From assembly GCA_964059195.1 (NCBI GenBank), contig CAXKWD010000005.1:154347265-154411264 (forward strand): a DNA stretch of 64,000 bases. The letters are read 5' to 3'. Every line of letters starts with the position of its first letter. Positions within the stretch are counted from its first letter, which is position 1. Shown in pieces: positions 46,912-58,340 of this stretch. The notes beneath the pieces were generated by a model. It made no database searches, was not told the DNA's origin, and saw only the letters and a program-made list of their open reading frames with translations. The translations under genes and the position numbers were made by a program. This DNA comes from Ectobius pallidus. Lineage: Eukaryota > Arthropoda > Insecta > Blattodea > Ectobiidae.

Positions 46912-47346
46912 CTAAGTAAAATAAAAATTAAAATAACTCATTTCCAACAGATAAGAGTTAATATTAAATATATTTTTATTATAATATTTCCGCCTTTACC
47001 CTTACCATTAAATACACAACTTATTTGAAGATGCATTTCGGCGTATGCTGCGCCATCCTCAGTTCATACAAGAAGAAATGAACACAACAATTCTTCTGAA
47101 ATAATGTTGTTTATAAAATTTTGTTATTTGGTAACCTAGGTCACCGTTGTAGTCAAGTCAAATAAATGATTTTGGTCAATTATATTTTCATTAAGGATGT
47201 TACTCCTACTTTTATAAATTTGAAAGTTTTCCAATGTATTTAGTCTAACACCCTTATCACATATATGTAGGACTTCCATGGTATTGTGTATTTAATGGTA
47301 AGGGTAAAGGCGGAATATTATAATAAAAATATATCTAAGTAAAATA
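46912..47346 (-). mobile_element. Penelope-like element remnant, copy 2
   Basis: A 12-bp direct repeat CTAAGTAAAATA bounds it (46912-46923 and 47335-47346). The 52-bp inverted arms are at 46968-47019 and 47284-47334 (core CCTTTACCCTTACCATTAAA). On the minus strand it carries the last 47 codons of an ORF (47279-47136; MEVLHICDKGVRLNTLENFQ, then IYKSRSNILNENI). This resembles the end of Penelope-like ORFs after the GIY-YIG endonuclease (KG..LN.LE..(E/Q)IYK). A hammerhead motif and an arm follow. It is 5'-truncated and inactive. Confidence 0.7.
47025..47067 (-). ncRNA. Hammerhead ribozyme motif in Penelope remnant
   Basis: On the minus strand: TGAA, CTGAGGA (matches the CUGANGA core), stem II GGCG/CGCC closing CAGCATA, GAAA, TGCATC, TTCA. 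Stem I (TGAA/TTCA) and stem II both pair, and the expected A-U-C cleavage triplet is present. Very short stem III is what is reported for Penelope hammerheads. No folding program was run. Confidence 0.65.
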
Positions 47347-48046
47347 TGAACACGAAGTTGAGTTTTCAATATAAATGCACGATTCGAGGTCCCCTGAATC
47401 CGAAACATACCTGTGTGTGTGTGTGTATTGTCTATGAACAGCCCAGCACCAGAACGGAAAATACTGTAAAAAAAAGTATTTGGATTAAGTATCTTCTGGG
47501 GATGTTACACGAAGATTGGCAAAATCTTTCTCTTATTTTTAAATTGCATTAAAAAAGTTTCGTCTTTCGCGATTTTCTCGAAAACTACTCTAACAATTTT
47601 GTTTAAATTTTGTACATGAGACGTGTATACTAACTGTAAGAGCTGGAACTTTTATTTGAAACTTTTTCACAAAAATTCTCTGAAGGATAGTTTTATGCCA
47701 CCCACCATTTGTACAAACTCAGTCTTGCTTGGTAAACAATAAAGCTTTGCATCAGGTTTGAAGCAATTGAATACGCATTCTTTGTAATATACCCTCTTAT
47801 TCTATATCAGAATGTGAAGTGAGAAGATTATTTGGCCATGCTTAGAGTAAAGAAAGTCCATTTGAGTCAGGTTCCATTTGAGTTGTGTAGCCTTCGGGGA
47901 TGCCATGCGATGTGGTAATGACATTCTCTTCATTTTTACAACCAATTTACATGAAGATAATATCATACATAATGTATTATACTAACAGGCAAATCTTTTA
48001 TTTGGGCAGAGTATGTTATGTTTCACTTAAGATTTTCTTTAAATTA
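47347..48046. other. No gene; small (GT)n run
   Basis: (GT)8 lies at ~47411-47427. The 68-codon plus frame here has no motif. Confidence 0.45.
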
Positions 48047-48724
48047 CGAGGGAGAATTAAATGAAAACCGCAATTAATTTTTGTCCACTATTTTACTGCA
48101 GAAAGAATGTTTGCTTGTACATTATTTTTCCACGTAGTCCCCTCCCAGTCCTATTCACTTATGCCATCTGATAAGAAGTGCTTTGATACCGCGTGAGAAA
48201 AATTATTTTGGTTGACGCTGTAGCCACTCGTGCACCTCCGATTGGACGTCTTATTCAGCTCTGAACTTCTGCTCTCCAAGGTGCTCCTTTAATGAACCAA
48301 AGATGTGTAACTCTGATGATGCCAAAGCGCAGGGAATTGCTGAGTGCAGGGTTTTGCTTCTACATAATAATGCCCGTCCTCATGCTGCTCGTGCAACCAT
48401 GAAAACCATCAATGACATTCGCTTCAAGTGCCTCCCACATCCGCCATACTTGGCAGATTTGTCACCATCAGATTTCCACATCTTTGGTCCATTAAAGGAG
48501 CACCTTGGAGGGCAGAAGTTAAAGTCTGATGAAGACGTCCAGTAGGCGGTGCACGAGCGGCTACACCGTCAACCAAAATAATTTTTCTCACACGGTATCA
48601 AAGCACTTCCTATCCTATAGCACAAGTGCATTGAACTGGGAGGGGACTATGTGGAAAAATAAAGCAAGCATTCTTCCTGTAGTAAAATAGTGGAAAAAAT
48701 TAATTTTCATTTGTTTCTCCTTCG
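48047..48724. mobile_element. Mariner family E, palindromic copy E1
   Basis: CGAGGGAGAATTAAATGAAAAC left and its degenerate complement TTTCTCCTTCG right, with TA each side, 678 bp. The right half encodes LLLHNNARPHAARATM, then PHPPYLADLSPSDFHIFGPL, then KEHLGGQKLKSDEDVQ-stop. The second catalytic Asp (HDNARPH) is changed to Asn. The left half is the antisense 3' end. Confidence 0.87.
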
Positions 48725-48726
48725 TA

Positions 48727-49275
48727 TTTTCAGTTTATGTACCCTAGTAGTGTGCCAGGTATCCCAACAAGGTAGAGCTGTCATACTTTATCTGATGACA
48801 GGCGGTTTCAGTCACTGGTAAAGAATTATTACTGACATTTGCGTATTGCGTTATATTGTCAGGGAAAATGTATAATCTAATTGTTATCCATTTTAGTTTG
48901 CATAAGGACTGCCTTTTACATACCTGTCATTACGTTAGCAATGCAATGCAGCGTAATAGTTCAACTTGCAGAGCCATATGGTTAGAGATAAAGCCGTTTG
49001 ATGAGCATGCAGGTAATCACTTTTCTATTTATCGTGTTTGTTGGATTACAACATGTTGACTGTCACTGTCTTATTTCTTTCATGCTTATGATAAAAATCA
49101 TGTTAGAAGTGAATCGTGTAGGTTTAATTGTCGGCTTAAGGATAGATATAGGTCTAAAGTGGCCAGTACTTTAAATGAAATAATTTGTTTTGTAGAATGG
49201 GTTTCCAAAAATGTGCTCAGCAGTTAAAACATCCATTCTAACTTCAGTTGTCACTTAAAATTACAAAAAAAAATC
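48727..49275. other. No gene or repeat recognised
   Basis: The plus frame 48856-49059 has no motif. Confidence 0.5.
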
Positions 49276-49720
49276 CCTTTAGGCAGGCCTACAGGCTGAG
49301 GTAGATTTCGAAGTGCTAAATTTCGCCTTATATGAGAGCTATCGAGAAACCAGTTATTGATTTGTAGAGAACTCATCAAGAGCTTTCCAACGATACCCCA
49401 TAAGACGTTGATTCAAAAATTTCGAATTTCCATCCCCCACCAACCATCCCCACTCGTACCTCCAAAATCCCCGAATCGTTGGTGTCACTGTGAACTCCAA
49501 TTTATTCAAACAAATTTTCCCCTCTATACTTCATAGGGGCCGAGATAAAAAAAAATTCAAAATTTCAACCCCTGCCCCGACCCTCCCCTTGGGCCAATTT
49601 TGCTCATTAACAAACTTGTCCGAACTATTGGGCCTAGAAATAACATAATAAAATTTGGTTCAAATATCTTCAAAATTACGGCCGCTAGCGTGTAAAGATA
49701 TATATAAACATATATATATA
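49276..49720 (+). repeat. Dispersed repeat R2, copy 2
   Basis: Matches 7349-7890 block by block, with a ~60-bp deletion near the start and an extra CAAACTTGTCCGAACT. It lies outside any hAT ends that I can see. Confidence 0.7.
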
Positions 49721-49996
49721 AATATATATTACATATAAATATCTCAATTTTTTTTAACTGGCGGTTGTTTCGTATTTAGGGAGGCATGAAACGTAAAGAT
49801 ATGAAAGAATTTTTCGAAAGTCATGACATGGTATCGATTGCAATAGGTAGATTTTTCTTCTAATCTACCTAGAAATGTCAATTTTTCACCTGTTCGTTCT
49901 TAACATAACTCATTTTAACATTTCCCTTAATTTAAAGTTTTAGGAACTTTTTTAACTATTTTAAAATATGAGAGATGTAGAAGTTCCTAGTTACAA

Positions 49997-50440
<444 letters not shown>

Positions 50441-51545
50441 AATAGACAATACCTCTGCAAGCTAATGGAATATTATCTATCTTATGGAACCCGAAGGTTC
50501 ATTGTCGCGCTTACCTGAGTCCGCCATTCAACCCTATTTTGTGCTAACTCCATCCAATCATCCCTCACAAATCCTACTTCTCTCTAAGATATTCCTCCCA
50601 CCTACGTCTAGGTCTTCCACGTGGTCTTTTCCCTTCGGGTCTTCCAGTCAATATTTTTTAGACATGTCTTTCCTTCCCCATGCGTGCAACATGTCCAGCC
50701 AATTTCATCCTTCGCGATTTAATTACCCTTACTACATCCGGTGATCCGTACAGGTCATGAAGCTTGTCGTTATGCAATTTTCTCCAGTCCCTATTTTCAT
50801 CCCTCTTGGGCCCAAATATTTTCCTAAGCACCCTGTTTTCGAACACACTCAGACTATGTTCTACCCGATCAGTAAGTGGCCATGTCTCACTTATATATTA
50901 TACAACCGGCAGGATAATAGTCTTATAAATCTTAACTTTTAGATTTCGGGACAGAAGACGAGAAGATAAGAATTTCTGAACTGCATAATAACAAGCATTT
51001 CCTGATTTTAGTCGATATTTAACTTCTGCCTTAATATTATTTGTGTCTGTAATTATTGTTCCCAGATATCTGTATTCCTCCACTTGTTCGAACGATTTAC
51101 CGTCTATTAAAATATTTTGTGTGGAGCACTATTTTGACGTTCCATGATCATATACTTCGTTTTTTTTTTTTCTGTATTAATTTCCAATCCAACATTCCTG
51201 CAGTCATCGAAAAGACTTTCAGCATTTCTCTCGATTGCGTTTACGTCATCGCCCAACAAGCAAACGTCATCTGCATAAGCTAAAATCGGGTGACTGCCAT
51301 TTAATTCTAGGTCTACCTTACTTTCCTGAATTTTTCCTAATGGCATATTCCAAAGCGAAATTAAAAAGTAAAGGTGATAGGGCATCTCCTTGCTTCAAGC
51401 CGCATTTAATGGCAAACCTATCTGATATAAATTTCCCTACCTTGACTCTGCTGTAGGTTTCTCGTTACAAATTCTACTATAATTTCAAAACTGCTTTTAA
51501 TTATTTTATCATTTGGATGTATCTCATTTACCACGCTGTAATTAG
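50441..51545 (-). mobile_element. LINE with YADD reverse transcriptase, 5'-truncated
   Basis: Frames on the minus strand, broken by frameshifts, give in order: LELNGSHPILAYADDVCLLG (RT catalytic YADD, ~51300), NAESLFDDCRNVGLEINTEK, MEEYRYLGTIITDTNN, YRLKSGNACYYAVQKFLSSR, FENRVLRKIFGPKRDENRDW, RRMKLAGHVARMGKERHV, RPEGKRPRGRPRRRWEE, and MNLRVP-stop (~50488). This is the C-terminal half of a non-LTR retrotransposon ORF2. The 3' UTR is about 45 bp, followed by (TAAG)n. It is not functional. Confidence 0.87.
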
Positions 51546-51654
51546 AAATATTCCTATATAGGCTACATGTATTAAAAGTTCAAAAATGTACAGGTTAAAA
51601 ATAGTTCAGATCTTTTCATGTATAAAAAAAAAGTGTGCGTGGAACGCTACGCGA

Positions 51655-51955
51655 CTGAAGTGAAATTTTTTTAATTTTTGGGTTTTTTCAATTTTGGATT
51701 ATTAGATTTTTTAGATTTTGGATTGTTGGACTTTTTAATATCGAGTTTTTGGGCCTTTTTAATTTTGGATTTTTAAAAATTTTTGATCTTTCAATTTTTT
51801 TTATTTTGGAATTTTGGATTTTTAATTTTGGATTTTTAAAATTTTAGATCTTTGATTTTTTATTTTTTGGAATTTCGATTTTTTAACTTTGGATTTTCGA
51901 TTTTTTAAATTTTGCATTTTCGATTTTTTATTTTGAATTTTTTTTTGGATAAGCC
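51655..51955. repeat. T-rich degenerate ATTTTGGATTTTT repeat
   Basis: The word TTTTGGATTTTT and variants recur about every 15-30 bases over 300 bp. Confidence 0.75.
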
Positions 51956-52129
51956 TAATCATTGAGTTCATTGTTTTCTGTGCAGTCCGTTCCGTCACAC
52001 CTCACTAATTTCGTGACGATTTTGAGCGTTACACTAATTTCGTGACGATTTTAAAGCGTTACAAAAGCTCTCGATTTACTCCTACCGCGGCTAAAGAAGT
52101 TTCACTTAAAAAGAGGTTTACAATGACAA

Positions 52130-52375
52130 TTTACAAGCACATTAGATGTCACAAGAAGGGCCTTTTTTTAAGAAATAAAATATCAATTAAAGCTGAACCA
52201 CTACCATAAAACAGCGGACCGTATCTGATTATGCTTTCAAAAGTAGTAAAATAAACTTGTCGTACGCAGCTTTTAGGTAATTTGCCACGAAGATTCCTAA
52301 AAAAACAATATAACTCTTGATAATCGTTTGCCGACATTTATGTTCAAGGTAAATGCCCAAAATCTTCGACGGATC
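52130..52375 (-). mobile_element. LINE RT thumb-region fragment, second family
   Basis: Minus frame 52337-52149: LRGKLPKSCVRQVYFTTFES, then IIRYGPLFYGSGSALIDILF, then LKKR. The upstream VKILGIYLEHK-like text (~52350-52375) is the usual LGI(H/Y)LD motif. This is the region after the RT palm in Jockey/CR1-type LINEs. It differs from the LINE at 50441. Confidence 0.65.
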
Positions 52376-52383
52376 ATAATAAC

Positions 52384-53035
52384 TAGGGACCGGATTTTTA
52401 GGTTTTTAAAAACACTGTTTTAGGTTTTCCATTAGGTGAAATAGTTTTTTTTAGGTTTTTTCTCCAAAATATCGTTTTCGGGTAGAATAATTGGTTTAAT
52501 GAATTTAAATGTGCTACATAGGATTCAATACATAATACTTTTAAAGTTTAACTTAACAATATTGACTTAAATTTGTGTAAACTTGCTTTAGGACAATATT
52601 ATACAATTGAAGAAAGAAAGCATAAACAATCAAAAGAAGCAGTGAAAATAAGATTGCCTCATATTCCTGGTTACAGTAAGGAATACGCCGGTACTCTTAC
52701 ACATCCTTTCTTGATACTGTCCATCCTAGACGACAATGGGTTGAACGAAACGATGGTGGTATTAATTTCAACCCGACAAAAATTATTGTCTCTCCACAAA
52801 ATGTCGATTCCTCAACTGACAAACAAAAAAGACAGAAAAGTAGCCTAAAATAGATATTTTAGGTTTTATATCCCGTTTAGGTATATTTAGGCATTTATAG
52901 CCCATTTAGGTATTTTTAGGTGCCACAGAATTAATGTGGGTGAATCCTATGGACATGATTCGAAAAAGTGTATGAGCGCTTTTTGTTTTGGAAGTAAGGA
53001 AAAAAATACGTAAAAACCTAAGAATCCGGTCCCTA
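52384..53035. mobile_element. hAT-type MITE, 652 bp
   Basis: The ends TAGGGACCGGATTTTTAGG and CCTAAGAATCCGGTCCCTA are flanked by ATAATAAC and ATTATAAC (7 of 8). TTTAGG/TTTTTAGG words recur inside both ends. A 91-codon plus frame (52573-52848; VKIRLPHIPGYSKEYAGTLT...) occupies the middle. It has no known domain and could be chance or captured sequence. Confidence 0.8.
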
Positions 53036-53228
53036 ATTATAACCATTATTTGGCATTTGTTTTAGAACTAACATTTAAAATATAGGTTTTTTCGTCATTA
53101 ATTAAAAAAACCATTTAGAGAATACCATTTTTGTGCTCTTTAGACACTACCTCTGGAAACCATAAGAGTTCACCTACATTTCCATCAGAAAGAATATTCT
53201 TTGGTTTCATGAATGCATAGCCTACATA

Positions 53229-53899
53229 AGAGGGAGAATCAATTGATTTCTTTCCACTATTTTACTGCAGGAAGAATGCTTGCTTGCACATTATTTTTTC
53301 GACATAATCCTCTCCCAGTTCAATGCACTTGCGCCATCGGATAGGAAGTGCTTTGACACCGCGTGAGAGAAGTTATTTTGGTTGACGCTGTAGCCACTCG
53401 TGCACCGCCTATTGGACGTCTTCATCAGACTTGAACTTCTGCCCTCCAAGGTGCTCCTTTAATGGGCCAAAGATTTGGAAATCTGATTGTTACAAATATG
53501 GCGAATATGGCGGATGTGGCAGGCATTTGAAGCTAATGTCATTGGTGGTGTTCATTGTTGTGCGAGCAGCATGAGGACGGACATTATGATGTTGAAGCAA
53601 AACACCTGCACTGAGCAATCACCTTCGCTTTGGCACCATCAGACTTCCAATTCTTTGATCCATTAAAGGAGCACCTTGGAGGGCAGAAGTTCAAGTCTGA
53701 TGAAGACGTCCAATAGGCGGTGTTACAGTGTCAACCAAAAGAATTTTTCTCACGCGGTATCAAAGCACTTCCTATCCGATGGCGCAAGTCCATTGAACTG
53801 GGAGGGGACTAAGTGGAAAAATAATGTACAAGCAAACATTCTTTTTGCAGTAACATAGTGGAAAATAATTAATTGCTGTTTTCATTTGATTCTACCTCG
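53229..53899. mobile_element. Mariner family E, palindromic copy E2
   Basis: Left end TA AGAGGGAGAATCAATTG, right end TCTACCTCG then TA. Same opposed halves as E1 (right half: GPLKEHLGG-equivalent at ~53665, KFKSDEDVQ-stop), more decayed. Confidence 0.82.
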
Positions 53900-53959
53900 T
53901 ACATATCTTTATGATATTCACGTCGAGAGTGTGTGGAGAATCACACCTTGATAATTTTA

Positions 53960-53975
53960 TTCTCTGTTTAAACAG
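53960..53975 (+). promoter_or_regulatory. 3' splice site of receptor exon B
   Basis: TTCTCTGTTTAAACAG precedes the open frame. The reading frame has an in-frame TAA just upstream (53969-53971), so translation can only enter through splicing. Phase 1, as for exon A. Confidence 0.65.
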
Positions 53976-54199
53976 GAAAGTTCCGGAAGGAATTCCGACG
54001 CACCTTCGGATTCTGGTGCTGCAGAGAGAGGCGGTACTCCAGACGAAGGCATCCCAATATGTCGACGACGCACGGAGGCAGCAGTACGTACATATGCCGG
54101 TACACAACCACGGCGGGGAGTACAACGTATACCGCACGCACAGAAGTCGTGCCCCTCAGCGGCATAACGTCGTCCTCTAACATTGCAGATGTGGACTGA
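53976..54199 (+). CDS. Last coding exon B of a class A (neuropeptide) GPCR
   Basis: 73 residues after a split Gly codon: (G)KFRKEFRRTFGFWCCRERR, then a basic and Ser/Thr-rich tail (YSRRRHPNMSTTHGGSS..., TTAGSTTYTARTEVV), ending SSSNIADVD-stop. Its first ten residues match exon A at eight positions (KFRxEFxRTF), with the same phase and a Cys pair at the palmitoylation place. The tails then diverge fully: exon A is longer and has a PDZ-type end, while exon B is short, very basic near the membrane and ends acidic. GC-rich against AT-rich flanks. The likely meaning is an alternative last exon of the same receptor gene; a tandem paralogue is the alternative. Exact receptor family uncertain (orexin/allatotropin-like by recall). 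Confidence 0.7.
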
Positions 54200-54301
54200 C
54201 GTAGGATCCGAACCGTCCCTTCCATGTGGAGCACCGAGGAAGAGGTTGGATAACATTCAACTGTAACCTTCTCGCTCCCAGAGAACGAGACAGGTTTCTG
54301 A

Positions 54302-54633
54302 ACAAGTTATTGTTCCCCAGACATTCAAGTAAGGCTTACGATAGACCCGGTAGACGGTGGTGGCAAGAAAGTAGACTTGTATCAGGGTTGTCTGAATTTG
54401 AAGAAGACTTTGGCTGGTAGATTTGGTGATGGCAAGAAAGAGAAAGTAGACTTGTATCAGGGTTGTATGAATTTGAAGACTTTGGTTGGTAGATTTCATG
54501 ATGGCAAGAAAGTAGACTTGTATCAGGGTTGTATGAATTTGAAGAAGACTTTGGATGGTGATGGCAGCAAAGTAGACTTGTATCACGTTCTGATTGAACA
54601 AGTGTTTCTGTGTAGTAGAATTTTCTGTTGAGT
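54302..54633 (+). repeat. In-frame minisatellite downstream of exon B
   Basis: GTAGACTTGTATCA starts units at 54371, 54446, 54512 and 54572 (spacings 75, 66, 60). All spacings are multiples of three, and the frame stays open from 54302 to a TGA at 54631-54633. It reads KKVDLYQGC(L/M)NLKKTL(A/V)GRF repeatedly. There is no ATG near its start and no splice link, so I list it as a repeat in the likely 3' UTR rather than a CDS. Confidence 0.6.
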
Positions 54634-54639
54634 CCAGTT

Positions 54640-55218
54640 TTCTAACCAGCTACCAATGCGGGTATATTAGTATCATTTTATTTAGTCCAACTAATCATAC
54701 ATATGATTTTGACAATGTAATCAAAGATGACATCTAATTGTTAAATTGTGAAGTGAAGTAATCCCTTTTTTCTCTTTATTTTATCAAATGAAAATATTTT
54801 ATATGTAAAATTTGACGAACTTGTATTTTGCTCAAATGGTGTATATTAAACTAAACTAAACTAAACTAAACTAAACTATGATATGGGACGTATAAAATTG
54901 CACACAAATACAAGGCAAACATAAAATAAGTAAATGCAATAAGTTAAATTAGTAACAAATCTACAGAGAAAAAAATTAATGCACATTTTACGGACTGTAT
55001 GACGATATAATACGTTGTAAGGTGAGGAGAAACAGTAACAGAAAATATTAACAAATAGAAACGGATTAAATAAGTCAAACTATTAATGGATATTATCTAA
55101 AATTTAGGACATTAAAATTGATTAAAAAAAACTTAAATGAATGGAAATAATCACTGATACTTTAAAATAATTGGTTTCTAAATTGTAATATACTTTGGCG
55201 ATACATTAAATAATTCAA
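54640..55218. other. No gene; (TAAAC)n run
   Basis: About seven TAAAC units at 54845-54880. Otherwise AT-rich. No AATAAA noted; ATTAAA variants occur at ~54845 and ~55070. Confidence 0.5.
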
Positions 55219-55220
55219 TA

Positions 55221-55825
55221 CAGTGAAACCTCTCTATAACGGACACGTACGGGACCGTAAAAATCGTCCACTATAGAGGGGTGTCCGCTCTAGAGAAGTT
55301 AAAAAATTCTAGAGTAAAATAATCTACAGTACTTACATGAGAGTGTTATGCTGTAGGCCTACATACTGTATTGCGAAAATCCCGAACACTATACTGTAGT
55401 CCACTTTAGGCCTACCATCAAAATTGAAACCACACATTTTACAATGGAATAGGCCTCCACAACTGTAGTTCTGCGTGTAGTAGTCGAGCGCAGTATTAAC
55501 ATGCGAAAAAATCTTTAATGTTTGTTTGTTTTGTACACTTAGGTTTCGCGTCAAAACTAAATCAACAGAAGACGAAAAGAAGTTCAGTACAATACAGTAT
55601 ACTGTAGATATATGATTTTCTCGTCAAGTGTCCGTTAAGAGAGGTTTGAAGAGGCTTTTTAAGTGATTTTTTTGTGTCCGTGTCCGTGTCCGTAATATAG
55701 GGTGTCCGTCTTAGAGGGGGTTAATTATTATGAAGTTTCATTATAGTGACCTAGGGACCAGAAAAATCGTCCGTAAAGAAGGGGTGTCCGCTATGAATTA
55801 GTGTCCGTTACGAGAGGTTTCACTG
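55221..55825. mobile_element. Pogo/Tc1-like MITE, 605 bp
   Basis: CAGTGAAACCTCTCTATAAC at the left and its complement ending GAGAGGTTTCACTG at the right, with TA on both sides. GTGTCCG / CGGACAC words recur along both halves (a run of GTGTCCGTGTCCG at ~55676). No ORF of size. Confidence 0.8.
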
Positions 55826-55827
55826 TA

Positions 55828-56294
55828 CTTAACACTGAGCTTTTTATGCTTAAAGTCTTTCTGTATAAATTCAATTTTAGATTATCCACATTTCAGATAT
55901 TGTACTCATATGTTTCATTATTTAGTAAAACGTGCCAGTAGGCTATAATTCAAATATTCATTGACATATAATTAAATTACCTTAGGCCTAGATATTTTAA
56001 TTTTTTGAACGAAGGTTCACAGTCTACTTGACTTTCCATATCGCACATATTCTGACAGCTTTGTTTTGAGTATTAATATTCTTTTTACATTAGGGTCATT
56101 TCCCCAAACAAGGGTACCATAATTATGATGTGTAGCAATGAATATATTATGCAAATATGGTATTATCAACACTTGTTCATGCACTTGATTTATCACAATA
56201 ACGCCTTCAGATATTTCTTGAAGGAATTATTTATGGGAATAGAGTTGGAATTAATGCACTATTACACTATTGAAACATCGGTTACATTTTTAGT
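55828..56294. other. No gene or repeat recognised
   Basis: AT-rich; the plus frame 56125-56316 has no motif. Confidence 0.5.
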
Positions 56295-56295
56295 A

Positions 56296-56964
56296 CGAAG
56301 CGCGTTCATAAAGTAAGTTTCCCTGGGACCGTTTACAGAAACAAAACACAATTTCAAGGAAATATTTATTGCAACAGACACAGCCGGTGTTCAGCTATTT
56401 TTCAACATATTTACCACCGGAATTGAGACATTTGTCATACCACGGGACAAACTTTTGAAAACCTGTGTTGTAGAAGTGTGCCGCCTGGGATTTGAACCAC
56501 TGAGTGACAACCATCTTCGCCTCTATGTCATTATTTGTCATTTCGTGAGGTGTAGGAAAAGATGAAAATCACTGGGAGCGAGGTCAGGGCTGTAGGGTGG
56601 ATGTTTAAACACCTCCCAGCCGAACTTCTGCAGGAGTCTTGCTAGGAGGTTTTAAACATCCACCCTACAGCCCGGACTTAGCTCCCAATGATTTCCATCA
56701 TTCCCTACAACTAAAGAAGTGACAAATAATGGCAGAGAGGCGGAGGTGTTTGTCACACAGTGGGTCAAATCCCTGGCGGCAGACCTCTCCGACAAAGGTG
56801 TTGAAAAATTGGCTCCACACTGTGACAAATGTTTCAGTTCCGGTGGCGATTATGTTGAAAAATAGCTGAACACTTGCTGTGTCTGTTGCAATAAATATTT
56901 ACTTGAAATTATGTTTGGTTTCTGTAAACGGCCCCAAGGAAACTTACTTTATGGAAGCGCCTCG
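56296..56964. mobile_element. Mariner family D, palindromic copy D5
   Basis: TA-flanked, CGAAGCGCGTTCATAAAG to ATGGAAGCGCCTCG, 669 bp, two opposed transposase 3' halves. Same build as D1-D4. Confidence 0.87.
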
Positions 56965-56966
56965 TA

Positions 56967-57690
56967 GAATAATGGTCTAAACGGTTATCAAAAGTTGCAG
57001 CTGTATCCCACTCTGGTGCTGGAATGAAAGTTGATAGTGAACTGGGCTTAACAGTACTGGGTAATGAATTTGGTGGTGGCAAAGAAATGTAGTTTGAGAT
57101 CATGTTGTTGGGTTGTACAAAATAATATTTTCGTACTATTTTACCATGTCAAAATACCAAAGTTGACCAGTAGAAAAATCAGTTAAGTCTGACAATGAAA
57201 GTGATAATGTGAAATATGTACTGCAAAAGAAGTTCTAATGATGCCATAGCGATGGTGCAGAGAAGAATTACTAAGGAAGAAAACTGTTAGCTCAATGACT
57301 ACTGGAGGCCAGAGCAGATTGTAAAACAAGCTTTTGATCTTGTGATTACTGTATAAGATTATTCTTCAGTCCTGTTTAGATTGTTGCCAAACTGAAGAAC
57401 AAAATCAACTCTATGGGTTAATAGGATTATTCTGCTGATGCTCAACATTAACGAAGTGAAGAATGTTTTGACGATAGGGAACTGGAAATTTCGGTGATAT
57501 TTTTATTTTTCCTCTTTACACGTGATAAAGAGTCCAACCTCCATACGTGTGCAAAAAAATTAACTATAATCTAAGTTATATCATCGAAAATGGTAACATG
57601 AAAACGATAAAAATTAAATTACGAGTAATTTGAGAAAAGATTAATCATTTTAAGGGAAAGTTCTTACTTGTAGTATAAAGTACTGTTTGT
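56967..57690. other. Unknown; short protein-like plus frame
   Basis: Just after D5, a plus frame ending near 57090 reads LSKVAAVSHSGAGMKVDSEL, then GLTVLGNEFGGGKEM-stop. The next ~350 bp look like unstructured mRNA-type text. This could be the tail of a processed pseudogene. I do not recognise the protein. Confidence 0.3.
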
Positions 57691-57694
57691 CAGT

Positions 57695-58340
57695 GACTAT
57701 TTCACTCATACGCCCCGTGTTTAATATTGACCAATAACGTTTAGCAATCTCTCGGATATAGACCAATCACGGCCGTTTATTTTACAATATTCTTGTAGGA
57801 ATCACGAGGCAGGCATTTTATCGGGTAAAACCGTCTGCTAGCAATAGGACACGGAAGCATCAGTGTGCAGTGATTAATACATCATATGTTGCCATTAAAC
57901 AACACGAAAACAGATTATTTTATACAATATAACTTGTTTGGAAATTGAAATAATATAAATGTACATCTATTAAAAACACAATTTCAGTTCGGTGCAAGCC
58001 AGTTCGTGTGCTTTTATTCTGTTCTGATGTTAGCTTACCTGAATGAAGTTAACTATGTCATATATACACAATTGGTAGCACTGGTCACAGCATGGACATG
58101 GCAACTCGAATAGTAGCACTGGTTACAACATGGTCATGGTAACTCGAATCGATTCATGTATGGTTGATTCATAGTATGCCGTGATCTCGGAGATGTTAGT
58201 TTTGTTTTTATACAACAAAGCATGAAAGTAATTATTATTTGTATAATCCGTTACATTTTTATTCATGGAATAGTATTAATAAGTCCAACTCGAGTTGACG
58301 AGTTTCATCACATAAATTCTATCTATCGATAAACACGTCA
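57695..58340 (+). repeat. Dispersed repeat R3, copy 2
   Basis: TATTGACCAATAACGTTTAG, GTGCAAGCCAGTT.GTG, AGTATGCCGTGATC and ATCTATCGATAAA recur in the adjacent copy at 58550-59130, about 840 bp further on, and more weakly at 12200-12775. Confidence 0.75.

Noticed and set aside
53957..54256. Minus-strand frames of 88-99 codons over 53957-54256
   Set aside because: They are shadows of the + strand receptor exon B, which has the splice site and helix 8 motif.
54845..54880. Telomere-like repeat
   Set aside because: The unit is TAAAC, not the insect TTAGG, and the run is only ~35 bp.
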